Positions 54,071 through 63,777 of a stretch of 64,000 nt of DNA are shown here, piece after piece; position 1 is the first letter of the stretch; every line of letters begins with the position of its first letter. Both the position numbers and the translations under genes were made by a program. Source of the DNA: Aradus depressus (Eukaryota > Arthropoda > Insecta > Hemiptera > Aradidae); NCBI GenBank assembly GCA_963662175.1, contig OY759226.1:26380065-26444064 (forward strand), read 5' to 3'. The notes beneath the pieces were generated by a model. It had not been told where the DNA came from. It saw nothing but the letters and a program-made list of their open reading frames with translations, and ran no database searches.

Positions 54071-55149
54071 TTTTATTTACAACTACATATATACAATATA
54101 TAATAAGTAAATGTGATACATAATAAATAAATTTCTTGCAATTTTAAGGAGAAATCATTCAATAATGACACTCCATTGTCTTGTTATTACGGATAAGAGA
54201 AATTAAAATATACATTAAAAAATAAAAAATAAATAGTTAAATGATAAAGAAACATGAAACGTTTGTAGATGACTAGTGACTTCAGTGTGACTTCAGTGTG
54301 ACTTCAGTGTGACTTCAGTGTGACTTCAGTGTGACTTCAGTGTGACTTCAGTGTGACTTCAGTGTGACTTCAGTGTGACTTCAGTGTGACTTCAGTGTGA
54401 CTTCAGTGTGACTTCAGTGTGACTTCAGTGTGACTTCAGTGTGACTTCAGTGTGACTTCAGTGTGACTTCAGTGTGACTTCAGTGTGACTTCAGTGTGAC
54501 TTCAGTGTGACTTCAGTGTGACTTCAGTGTGACTTCAATACACTAGTAGGTCTCGAGGCCATTGCCGCCTCAGTCTCCGAACATGAACATTAGGAAGGGC
54601 TCTTGTGGCAAGTCTGCGGACTAAAGGATTAGGGTGAAAGGAAAGGGTAGAGTGGAATTTTCTGTAGCGGGATTTAATTACATCCCTCACAAAGGGAATC
54701 TGCAGGTCATTGTGAAGGATGGCATTTGAGACGTAGAATGGAGCGTTTGTGATTTTACGAAGGATACGGGATTGTAAGGTTTGGATTCTATAAGAATTCG
54801 AAGGTTTAGTTGAGCCCCAGAGTTCAGCTCCATACGTCCATATTGGCTTCAGTAATTGGTTGTAAATGAGTCTTTTATTACTTAATGTAAGTTTCGATCT
54901 GTTGTCTAAAAGTCGTAATAAGAGTTTGTATCGTCGATTAAGTTCTTGTCTTTTAAGTCTAGTATGAGGATTCCATGTCAGGCGTCTGTCAATAAATAAC
55001 CCAAGGTAGCGGACCCGATTCGCAACGGGAAGGGGTGTGTTATAAAGAGCGACAGGGGGACAGGTTGCACGTCGCAGGGTGAAGGTGATGTGTGTACATT
55101 TCTTATCATTGACCTTGATCCTCCACCTGCGGAACCATGTCTCAAGGGA
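54038..55149 (-). mobile_element. 5'-truncated Jockey-like LINE with intact C-terminal frame
   Basis: Poly(A) is the T-run 54038-54065. From 55149 to the TGA at 54537-54535 the minus strand is open for about 204 codons: TWFRRWRIKV, RYLGLFIDRRLTWNPHTR, LKPIWTYGAELWGSTK, NAPFYVSNAILHNDL and the terminal RRLRRQWPRDLLVY. This is the part after the reverse transcriptase active site. It is open but truncated, lacking the YADD motif. The 3' UTR starts with an 11-bp satellite. Confidence 0.85.
54276..54537 (-). repeat. 11-bp satellite in a LINE 3' UTR (about 23 copies)
   Basis: Unit GTGACTTCAGT on the plus strand (TGAAGTCACAC on the minus), almost without variation. The LINE stop codon TGA is the first three bases of the first unit. 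Confidence 0.95.
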
Positions 55150-55446
55150 CGTTACGTTTTAATGAGTACAATTTTACTTCCCTAGATATACGAAGTATAG
55201 GGGAAGTTATACAATCTGTCAGAATTTCGATGCGTAGTTTTCAATGAAATTTCATGTTTTCTGTGTGTGCCTGTGTGTGTGTTTTATGGATACGATAACT
55301 CTACTTAGTGACTTCTGAATCCTCACACTAAATTTCGTATCGATTTGTTCATGTCATTGACAGTTATTGGAATTTTTAAATTGAGCCCTCCTCTGGTCAC
55401 CTCTTCTCCTTCTGTTGATTCCGCTAAAAATTAATAGATTTTTTTT
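55150..55446 (-). repeat. Family B repeat end
   Basis: Starts about 55178 with CTTCCCTAGATATACGAAGTATAGGGGAAG, the terminal hairpin, then TTTCAATGAAATTTCATGTT; later pieces run forward-like (CACACTAAATTTCGTATCGA). Confidence 0.6.
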
Positions 55447-55850
55447 TTGGTTTCAAAACAGGGTGCGCCTTGCATTGCAGCAACATCACCCAGTCAAAGC
55501 TCGGGGATCAAGGGGTTACTGAGGGACTGGGATTGGCCATCGGCGGAACTATTGCGCCGATCGTCCCCAGCCCATCTTAAATTGCCTGTTTCTGCTCCCG
55601 CCAGGAGCCGACGAATTGGCAGAACATCGGATAGTCTGTTTCCATCATCATCTGCCGTAGATCCAGTCCCAAATATGATCTTGTCCCATGAATCAACTCC
55701 ACCCTTGCTTGGTCGTACAGCGGACATTCGAGGATCACATGTTCTGCAGTCTCGATACAGCCGCACGAACAGTTCGGGGTGTTCTTCTTGTGAAAGAAAT
55801 CACCATGACCTGGGGCGTCCAATGATATTACGGTTTTTTACACCTTCCAA
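55447..55850 (-). pseudogene. R1-like LINE ORF2 C-terminus relic
   Basis: The minus strand encodes GHGDFFHKKNTPNCSCGCIE followed by TAEHVILECPLYDQARVEL. The C-x-C-G-x-x-E-T-x-x-H-x-x-x-x-C-P block after G-H-G-x-F is characteristic of the zinc-containing tail of R1-clade (and I-like) LINE ORF2. The reading frame shifts around 55585. A short A-run (T on the plus strand at 55441-55448) may be the tail. Confidence 0.75.
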
Positions 55851-56269
55851 ATAAAAAAACCTTAGAGCCTTCGGCCGGGTTTCAGTAGGCAAGCCCGAAA
55901 TAATAATACATGTAATAAATTCAACGTCACTAAATTTTAAATGAGGATTGAAGTCCCTGCGTAAGATATTTATTGAATGAATGGCTACAGTGGTAGTGGA
56001 CCACTGGCGGATCTATGGAGGGGGATACCAATGGCCCCTCTTCTCGTCTTTCTCATTTCACCTCACAGACTATACGTGGCATTAAAAGAAAAAAAAAAAA
56101 AATTAAAATATATACTTTAAAAAAAATTAAGAAATGTTGCTGTAGAAATGTCGGCCTTGTTTACGGTAATTTTTTTTTTTATTATTATTATTTTTTCGGC
56201 TTTGTACAGTGTATATTAGCCATGTCAATGTGTTATATCTAGTTATTTACGACATACATGGCCCCGGGA
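55851..56269. other. No gene seen
   Basis: A short SINE-A-like scrap (CTTCGGCCGGGTTTCAGTAG) at 55868, then AT-rich sequence. Confidence 0.35.
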
Positions 56270-56390
56270 GAGAGTTCTATCTACCAAATAAAACTCACTC
56301 CCGGACGGGATCCGAACCCGCAAACCATGGTGAGACCATGCGACCAAAGCCCTTCGCTCTAGCCCGCACGGCCGCCATGGCCCCGGTAAT
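56270..56390 (-). repeat. Second copy of tRNA-like repeat T2
   Basis: Minus strand: GGCCATGGCGGCCGTGCGGG, CTAGAGCGAAGGGCTTTGGT, CATGGTCTCACCATGGTTTG, CGGGTTCGGATCCCGTCCGG. GGCCCCGGG / CCCGGGGCC-like sequences border it (56262 and 56380). Confidence 0.55.
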
Positions 56391-56815
56391 TTCGTGGTTT
56401 ACTAAATAATAAACAATTATACAATACACAATCAAACAAACTGTCTGTATTAACAAGAGTACGAGATAAGCTGAAATTATACGGGGTATAAAACAATATT
56501 TCAGAAAGATAATTGAAATAAAATTGTTTTTTGCTAATGTCCTTTTGTACTCTCAACTGGGGCAGAAAGGACCCTCTCTCATTGACATACATTATTTTTT
56601 TAAATTATATAGTTTTAGAATAACTTATATAGTTTTTTACAATCTTGTTCATAACTTAAATAAATGATATGAAACATTCATTGAGTTAGCAGCCCATTGG
56701 CTGTCCTCCTTAATTGATAGGTTTTGAATGCATTTAAACAAAATATATAAGTAATGACTAAGAATTAATTTTAAACAATAACAATCAATAATTTATGTTA
56801 TTAGAAAAATAAAAA
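56391..56815. other. No gene seen
   Basis: AT-rich, short frames only. Confidence 0.4.
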
Positions 56816-57018
56816 AAATAAACTTAAGCACGCCGTCCTTCGGATGGGACGTTAAGCGATGGTCCCGAGCCTGTACGATGTCAGGTACTAGTTAAAGACC
56901 CCTGCCCTAGGTGAATGCAAACTTTAGAACTCCCACAGTAGAGTTGGGCTCATGTTCACCAGAGTGACGAAAGAGCGCTCTGGTAGTAGGCGATATGACC
57001 TCGTAGTTAAAGCCCTGT
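56816..57018 (+). repeat. SINE-A fragment
   Basis: Headless body from AAACTTAAGCACGCCGTCCT to CTCGTAGTTAAAGCCC. Confidence 0.8.
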
Positions 57019-57063
57019 AATTAAAAAATTAGTCTAGAGTTTATTGACATTTTTGATAGTCTG

Positions 57064-57250
57064 GAAGGTGTAAAAAACCTTGAGCACGCCGTCCTTCGGA
57101 TGGGACGTTAACCGATGGTTTCGAGCTTGTGCGATGTCAGGTACTCGTTAAAGACCTCTGACCTAGGTGAATAAACCCAGGTATACAAAATTTACGTCTT
57201 CCTAGTAGAGCTTATGTCCACCAGAGCGCTTTGCAAGTAGGCTATTATAA
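57064..57250 (+). repeat. SINE-A fragment
   Basis: Headless body from GGTGTAAAAAACCTTGAGCA to ACCAGAGCGCTTTGC; the ending differs from the consensus. Confidence 0.7.
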
Positions 57251-57515
57251 GTTTTTGAATCCGCCCCCCTAATTCTACCCTATCATTTGACTGGTTTATC
57301 TGTAATCGTTCTCATAGAGTTCTGGATACAAAATTTCATGTCGATAAGTTCTTTCTATCGATAGTATCGTGTGTACAGACACACAGAACTAACAGACTAA
57401 CGGAATGACTTGAATTTAGTGGCTCTGACAACGCAAAACTCCGGTGAAAACTCAAATTAGAATTTCTGACCCATTACGAAACTTTTTCTATACTATTTTC
57501 AGTTGGGGACGTAAA
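57235..57515 (+). repeat. Family B repeat
   Basis: Forward copy: AAAATTTCATGTCGATAAGT, ATCGTGTGTACAGACACACA, GAATTTCTGACCCATTACGA and a diverged hairpin end (CAGTTGGGGACGTAA). Confidence 0.6.
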
Positions 57516-57639
57516 GATGTTCTGTCTGTCTTTGTGACAACATGTTAACTCTAGATGGAATGACTCAGAGGAACCTCATCAGTCCACATTTAAAATATAA
57601 TGTCGTACAATTTATTAAATTGACCGTTTTATGAGTGAG

Positions 57640-58310
57640 ACATTCAAAATGTATGGAATTAAATTTTAATAATATTTAAGTGAAGACTATAATGTAGATG
57701 GCACTGTGAAAGTGGAGGACAGGGTGCCAAATAGAAGCATTGATGACGTCATCAGCAATATCATATAAGGAAGGCTGTGGGTCAGCTGACATGGGTAGCC
57801 AGGAAAATTTCCCGGCTTTTTAATGGTGGGAGAGCTGGAGACTCGCCCATCTAGACTTCACTTGCCCAGTCACTTTGTGTGTTGGTGGAAGTCCTAACTG
57901 TTTGAGATGTGAGTTTGTAGAACTTTGTGTTAGTACAATTTTGATTATATGAAAAGATCCTAAAGAAAGAAGTGAAAACATGTATCAAGTTTAACGTAAG
58001 TGTCAGTAGAATATTGAAGAAGTCCGAAGCCAGAAAGAAATCGTGGTAGATTACGCCATGCAGCAAGGTACCTGTAGATTATAAGTAATATACAAATGTA
58101 TTCTAGGACAATATCATAGAAAAGGATTCTGTTAAATAACCATTAATGTGAATAATGTTTTTATCGAATATATTTATTAAAATCATCATGAAGTAAGTTT
58201 CTTTTTAGTGTTTTGCAATCCTCATGTCATTTTAGTTTTTCAAAACTGTTGGTGATCGTGGCGAACCCACAAACAAATATAGAAGTATAAATAATAACGA
58301 TAAATAAATA
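57640..58310 (+). repeat. Family E repeat, copy 2
   Basis: Related to 52190-52640 (see there). About 290 bp of AT-rich sequence is present between the shared 5' and 3' blocks here that is shorter in copy 1. Confidence 0.6.
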
Positions 58311-59890
58311 ATTACATGGTTTATGAATTAACTCGTTATATTAATTGAATTAACACTCGTTTTTGGTGATTATCCAACTACTAAAAGAACTTCTTTAAAA
58401 AATAATATTTAAAGCAGATAACTTTTGTCTCTCAATTCTAATATCAGTGTTGTCAAATGTACATTTTTTTTTTCTGGACGATTGGCGTTTCATTGAAAAC
58501 ATTTTCTAAGAATGAAAAAAAAAGACAATTTTTTACAATGAAATGATTACACAATATAAAAATAATTTTTAATAATTCACTAGCAAATCAAATAGTTTTT
58601 GTATATTAAAAAAACGAATTGAGTACCAAAAAACTAACTATAATGTGGCTACACTGTTAGTCAGTAGACTAAATTCAGTAGGAAGTACGTTCGTAGAAAC
58701 ATAATTTCAAACCATATATTTATCACTAGAGAAGGCAGTTTCATTATACAGTGAATTGAGTACAGTAAGCCGATTTTTTTTATATCTTTATTCATATTTA
58801 ACTGAATAAAATACAAGAATAAGGCTTTGCATTTTCATTGAGATTATATTTTGCAGTCTACTTGAAAATACATTGTTGGATGTTTTTTTACTTTTTAAAA
58901 CTTTTTAGATACCTATGTAATTATAAAAATACTCTTTTATTTATTCATTCCATCATTATTTTCTCTTACCAGATACATTTTACATTTAACTATTTCATTT
59001 TATTTATATTATTCTATTTTCTGTTTTACTGAATATTTATTATCATTCTGTTCGAGTTATTAGCTATTACGTTTCTAAACCTATAAGACATATCTATTTA
59101 AAATAAATAAAGTTACATTTCTTATTCAGGCTACCTAAGTACATACATATATTAGGCTTATTTTCAAAATAGATGTTTGAACTTTTTTTTTAAACGTTTT
59201 GTGTTTTTCGTTTTTTAAATTTAATTTTCAACGTGATAGTAAGTCAATTTCTAAATATTACTCTATTTTTTGTGAATTGTATTAACAAAATAATAGTAAA
59301 GGAACTATTTAATTAGAGCTGGGCCTCTCTTCTGAGATGGGAGTTCTGTACCTATTTAGAATTATCAGTTTTGAAATTACATCAAGTAAAAAAAAATTCA
59401 TTAAAAAATCAGAATTAATCAACATTCTGCTATTTCCCAAACACCTATCTACCATTTTAAACAATATTTAAAATCTTATAAATAATAACTTATACAGGGC
59501 TTTTGGGTCCTCATAGTAAATTTCGTGTCGAATTACTCTATTTATTTATTGTCGAATTACTCTATTTATTTGAATTTCATATCTGAATTACTCTATTTTA
59601 ATTAATATTTTTTATTTGTCCAATTATTTTTGCCCCACCGATCAATGGCTGGGTCTATTTAACATCCATTAACTTTGTGCAAAGTTTCAGTTATATAGAT
59701 TACAAGATGTATCTGGACGGGAGGCAGGCAGACACGCGACAACCACTCGTTAAGGCGAAAGGACTCAGAAAATCCATTTTCTGGCTATTCAAATGTTTGT
59801 TTATAATTTTCTGGAAAAAAAAAAAAAAAAAAAAAAAGTGTTGGATGAAGAATCATATCGAAATTTCGGAAAGTAATTAATCTTGTCTCT
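58311..59890. other. AT-rich desert; no gene seen
   Basis: Includes a short tandem motif CGAATTACTCTATTTATTT (59528-59570). I looked for the expected first coding exon of MFSD11 (a short hydrophobic N-terminus ending in a donor in phase 0) and did not find a convincing one. Confidence 0.4.
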
Positions 59891-59892
59891 CA

Positions 59893-60057
59893 TTTTAGGA
59901 TTGCTTAGATTGATTTTCTGCAAAGGATTACGACGATCATATTCAACATATTATGTTATGTATTACGTATCATGTTTTGTATATTCATATTATGTTATGT
60001 TGAATGTAATCGTAATTCTTTGTACAAAATCAGAAATCAATCTAAGCAATCCTAAAA
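59893..60057. repeat. Inverted repeat just upstream of an MFSD11 exon
   Basis: TTTTAGGATTGCTTAGATTGATT at 59893 and AATCAATCTAAGCAATCCTAAAA at about 60034 are perfect inverse matches; the arms continue imperfectly to about 55 bp (TACGACGATCATATTCAACATA / TATGTTGAATGTAATCGTA). Confidence 0.85.
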
Positions 60058-60181
60058 ATATTGTTTTATATTATTTTGATTTACTTTATGGGCTGCCCGT
60101 AAAAGTACTTTTTGATGAGTTTAATAGTTTTTTTGTTGACTTTTTGTTTCTGGTAACTAATATAATTGTTGTTTGTTGCAG

Positions 60182-60351
60182 AAAACTATCAACAGTAGTA
60201 TATCGGAGGAGAATGCAGACTATTCGATAGACGGCTATGTGTACCTGGGAATTCAGTACATCGTATTCAGTGTCTCTCTCTGGTTGGCACCCTCGTACAT
60301 CTCTGTTGTTGGATACCGGATGGCTCTCATTACTGGAGGAATAGTATACAC
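60182..60351 (+). CDS. Mfsd11: MFSD11 (UNC93-like), exon a
   Basis: A 170-nt exon with acceptor GTTTGTTGCAG|AAAACT and donor ATACAC|GTATGT. It encodes KTINSSISEENADYSIDGYV, then YLGIQYIVFSVSLWLAPSYI and SVVGYRMALITGGIVYT, i.e. part of the first extracellular loop and the second and third membrane segments of an UNC93-like major-facilitator protein. MFSD11 is a multi-pass membrane protein of uncertain transport substrate. The exon ends with two bases of a codon that the first base at 61699 completes. Two potential N-glycosylation-like positions are present (NSS). The preceding exon with the N-terminal helix was not located. Confidence 0.87.
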
Positions 60352-60608
60352 GTATGTTATTATATATTTCAGGTATTATTGGTAATAAAATTGGTTTAAC
60401 TATCCTGTGGGATAGTAACTATCTATTAAATATTATGTATAGCCATATTTATAGGTTATAAAGTTGGTCAATTATTATTAACTCTAGCAGGTTGCTAAGG
60501 GAGTAACCCGTTTAGTTGAAGTTGATTACGTGCTATATCCGCACAAAAAATGAAAATGTTATTCCCCCTCTCCTACTTCCAACTTATGCATTCACCACTT
60601 TATTACCA

Positions 60609-60952
60609 GGGGGGCCGGTAGCTCAATGGTATGCGTGCTTGCCTTCTGAGCTCAAGATCGTGGGTTCGAAACCCAACCGAGGTCCTTAGTTTATTTTATC
60701 TGGGAGGTAAAATAAACTTAAGCACGCCGTCCTTCGGATGGGACGTTAAACGATGGTCCCAAGCCAGTACGATGTCAGGTACTCGTTAAAGACCCCTGCC
60801 CTAGGTGAATAAATATTTAGGTTAGGCAAAATTTAGGACTCCCACAGTAGAGTCGGGCTCATGTCCACCAGAGTGACGAAAGAGCGCTCTGGTATTAGGC
60901 GATATGACCTCGTATTTAAATCCCGGGCATGAGGCATAATAACTAACTAACC
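60609..60952 (+). repeat. Full-length SINE-A with 9-bp TSD in an MFSD11 intron
   Basis: TTATTACCA flanks it on both sides (60600-60608 and 60953-60961). Box A GTAGCTCAATGGTATGCGTG, box B GGGTTCGAAACCC, and tail ATAACTAACTAACC. Confidence 0.93.
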
Positions 60953-60964
60953 TTATTACCACTT

Positions 60965-61675
60965 CACTTCCCCAGTAAAGAGGAATGTTATGTAATCGTT
61001 CAGAAATTCGATATGGAAGAATTTCATGTTTTCGATTCTCCTGATTTCAAATAAGAAAAAAAAAATTCGGTCGTATGTCTGTGAAAACAGCCGTTATAAT
61101 GAATGTATTGAAATGAAATTTGTTATGAAAGGGAGGAAATCATCTCTCAATTTTCAGCAGAATCAACCGAAGGGGGAGGGGGGATCAGATCGTTTTCGTT
61201 TTCCCTGCAAAGCCAATCAATCGTTTGAGCTAAAATTCGATATTTGACATACATAGTGGCTTCTGAATCCTCATACTAAATTTTATGTCGATACATTCAT
61301 TACATCGGCAGTCAATTGACTTTTTGAGTTAAGCCCTCTAATAAAAAAAGAAAAAAATGATGTTTTCCTTATAGAAATTTGAATTCACTTATGAAATTTT
61401 GTACCAAAATATTCATTACAACTGCAGTTATTAGAGATTTTGTGTTAAGCATTCCCCTCTAATCCCCCCTCCTCTTTGACTGATTTGACTGAAAATTAAT
61501 AGGTGTCGTCCTTAGGGGTTTCTGGATACACATATGAAATTTTGTGTCGATCCATTCATTCCTTCGGGAGTTATCGTGTTCACAAAACATGAAATTCCGT
61601 TCAAAACTCAGCATCGAATTTCTAACCGACTACATAACTTCCCCTATACTCTTTATAGCAAATGAGAAATGATTA
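60965..61675. repeat. Family B pair in inverted arrangement
   Basis: 60967-61190 is a reverse copy (CACTTCCCCAGTAAAGAGGA...AATTTTCAGCAGAATCAACC). 61195-61670 is a forward copy (CCAATCAATCGTTTGAGCTA, TTTTATGTCGATACATTCAT, CTTCGGGAGTTATCGTGTTC, CTACATAACTTCCCCTATAC). It fills the rest of the intron and ends 25 bp before the next exon acceptor. Confidence 0.68.
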
Positions 61676-61698
61676 TACTATTTGATGGTATGTTTAAG

Positions 61699-61875
61699 GA
61701 TTCACCTGTTCTTACTGTTGTTTGAGCTAACGTGGATGTCCTATCTGAGCTCTTTATTAGGCGGAGTTGGCGCAGCTTTACTATGGGTAGCACAGGGTCA
61801 GTATCTTGTTCTCAACTCCAATGAAGAAACAATGCCTCGAAATATTGGCGTCTTCTGGTCAATATTTTCAGCATC
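61699..61875 (+). CDS. Mfsd11: MFSD11 (UNC93-like), exon b
   Basis: A 177-nt exon with acceptor ATGTTTAAG|GATTCACC and donor TCAGCATC|GTGAGTA. It encodes IHLFLLLFELTWMSYLSSLL, then GGVGAALLWVAQGQYLVLNS and NEETMPRNIGVFWSIFSA. The G-x-x-A-A-x-L-W-x-A-Q-G-x-x-L block followed by N-S-x-E and R-N-x-G-x-F-W is the most conserved signature of UNC93/MFSD11 proteins. The spacing from exon a to that block matches the vertebrate protein as I recall it, without a gap. The acceptor AAG|G is less pyrimidine-rich than usual, and an alternative site could exist, but the phase fits only this one. Confidence 0.88.
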
Positions 61876-61910
61876 GTGAGTATATCTTTATTAGTATTAT
61901 CTTTAAAATA

Positions 61911-62376
61911 CAGTGTAAACTCTAACGACAAACTCCCTAAAACATCGAAATAACTTGAATCTGGTTGGTTTACCTTGTTGTCCATACAATGATACACTCT
62001 ATGTAGCATCACACCCACTCTAAATAACGACAACAATACGTCATTACTAAGCAATAAACAGTACTTTCAAGTTGCCCAAATTAATAACAACTGCAGCTGT
62101 GTACGTTCTTTTGTTTGTTATTTTGTTGCTTTATTGTCTAGCATGTATTTACCTCGACTGTCGGCAGATTCTAAGAAATTCGTTCGACAGCCTGGCTACA
62201 ACAGCTTCACTTACAGATGAAGAAATTCTGGGTTCGTTGAGAAAAACTGAGGAACAACAATAAGGGGATGAAGAAGATGAGACGGATGGTGCTGAGCCTC
62301 CACCAAGCATTAAACAAGCACTCGATGCAGCGAAATTATTAGAAAAATACATTTTGTATAACCAAGTTGATCCCAG
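61911..62376 (+). mobile_element. Tigger/pogo relic with transposase C-terminus
   Basis: Begins CAGTGTAAACTCTAACGACA, a diverged Tigger-type terminus. A frame (62150-62376, one stop at 62261) encodes DCRQILRNSFDSLATTASLT, then an acidic stretch EEDETDGAEPPPSIKQALDA and AKLLEKYILYNQVD, the acidic tail and final helix seen at the C-terminus of Tigger/jerky transposases. The element is truncated on the right by SINE-A. Confidence 0.6.
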
Positions 62377-62700
62377 TTGAGTGGTATGTGTGCTTGCCTT
62401 CTGAGCTCAAGGTCGTGGGTTCGAAACCCGACCGAGGCCCTTAGTTTATTTTATCTGGGAGGTAAAATAAACTTAAGCATGCCGTCCTTCGGATGGGACG
62501 TTAAGCGATGGTGCCGAGCCTGTACGACGTCAGGTACTCGTTAAAGACCCCTGCCCTAGGTGAATAAAAATTTAGGATAGGCAAAATTTAGGACTCCCAC
62601 AGAAGAGTCGGGCTAATGTCCACCAGAGTGACGAAAGAGTGCTCTGGTAGTAGGCGATATGACCTCGTAATTAAACCCCGGGCATGAGTCATAATAACTA
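62377..62700 (+). repeat. SINE-A copy in an MFSD11 intron
   Basis: Head shortened (AGTTGAGTGGTATGTGTGCT), box B GGTTCGAAACCC, complete body and (CTAA)n tail ending ACTAACTAACT. Confidence 0.9.
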
Positions 62701-63050
62701 ACTAACTGGTGAATAATTGTATGGTTGAGTGAAAAAGATTTTGTCAAAATAGTCACATTCAACGTTGTTTCCGCCAACAATACAATTTATAAATCTGAAA
62801 TTGTCATCTTTTGAAAATAAACGATTCCAGTCGAGGCTATAATATACTATTTATTCATAAATATATACTAATCACAATAACAAAAAAAAATTCTGATATA
62901 AACCAGGAATCATTTCTTTTATAATTTCAAACTAATACACAAGAAGGTTATTGGACTAGGTTGGCAGGTGTCAAGGCGGTACATCCATGAGACAACTTAG
63001 CTGAATCGTATCACACAGTAATCTCTTCTTGGCTTTCTTTTATGATCTAG

Positions 63051-63310
63051 GTTTGTTTTCGGCAATATATACCTCGCCACCCAATTCCAAGGGGTGGTTC
63101 ATATTGACCGTCCGTTAAGAAGACATATAATCCTAGTAATGGGAACTATTACTGGGGTGGCGACTGTGTTGATGGCCTTTATTCAGGCTCCTCCAAAAGA
63201 AGGAGGTACCCGACAGGAAAAGGAAAAACCAATGGAAGCCTTAAAGAAAACGTGCAACATTTTCTGTACTAAAGATATGACAATACTTCTCATTGCTTTC
63301 ATTTACACAG
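63051..63310 (+). CDS. Mfsd11: MFSD11 (UNC93-like), exon c
   Basis: A 260-nt exon with acceptor TATGATCTAG|GTTTGT and donor TTACACAG|GTATTATG. It starts in the codon split after exon b and encodes FVFGNIYLATQFQGVVHIDR, then PLRRHIILVMGTITGVATVL and MAFIQAPPKEGG, a charged loop, and MEALKKTCNIFCTKDMTILL plus IAFIYT. F-x-F-G-N-x-Y directly after the exon b block, then a helix, a charged cytosolic loop and C-T-K-x-M-x-x-L are shared with MFSD11. The exon ends in phase 1; later exons are outside the window. Confidence 0.88.
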
Positions 63311-63348
63311 GTATTATGCTTGATATTTTTATAATTTTTCAATGATTT

Positions 63349-63531
63349 ATGAGGACGCCGGTAGCTTAGTTGTATGCTTATATGTATCCTTACTGAGCTC
63401 AGGATCGTGGGTTCGAAACTCAGTTTTATCTGGAAAATGAAAAAACCTTGAGAAAGCCGTCAACGCGCTCTGGTAGTAGGGCCATATGACCTCCAAGTTA
63501 AAGCCCGGGCATGAGTCACAATAACTAACCT
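63349..63531 (+). repeat. Internally deleted SINE-A with 8-bp TSD
   Basis: AATGATTT flanks it (63341-63348 and 63532-63539). Box A GTAGCTTAGTTGTATGC, box B GGGTTCGAAACTC; about 150 bases of the body are gone; tail CACAATAACTAACCT. Confidence 0.85.
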
Positions 63532-63639
63532 AATGATTTCTCTTAAAGGTTTTTTTTCGCCAAATACAAATTTCGCGGAAATAGTACAGAGATGTGTGAT
63601 TTTCCAGAATTTTCTCATTTTTGATCCTTGATGAAATGT

Positions 63640-63745
63640 ACTGTACATCCCCAGGTACACAAAGTATAAGGGAAGTTATGTAATCGGTCAGAAATTCAAT
63701 AAATAAAAAATATAAATAAATCCTGTCCCTTTGTAACACGATAAC
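63640..63745 (-). repeat. Family B end
   Basis: CATCCCCAGGTACACAAAGTATAAGGGAAG is the terminal hairpin, followed by TTATGTAATCGGTCAGAAAT. Confidence 0.65.
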
Positions 63746-63777
63746 TTCTTATATCAGTACCTTAGAACAGCGTTTTC

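Noticed and set aside
55150..55850. Treating the Jockey-like fragment and the R1-like fragment as one LINE
   Set aside because: They are separated by a family B end, belong to different sequence types, and both carry their own 3' ends.
59883..60230. 115-codon frame just before the MFSD11 exon, as a possible upstream part of the protein
   Set aside because: It is in a different frame from the exon, its sequence is AT-driven, and it crosses the inverted repeat and the acceptor site.
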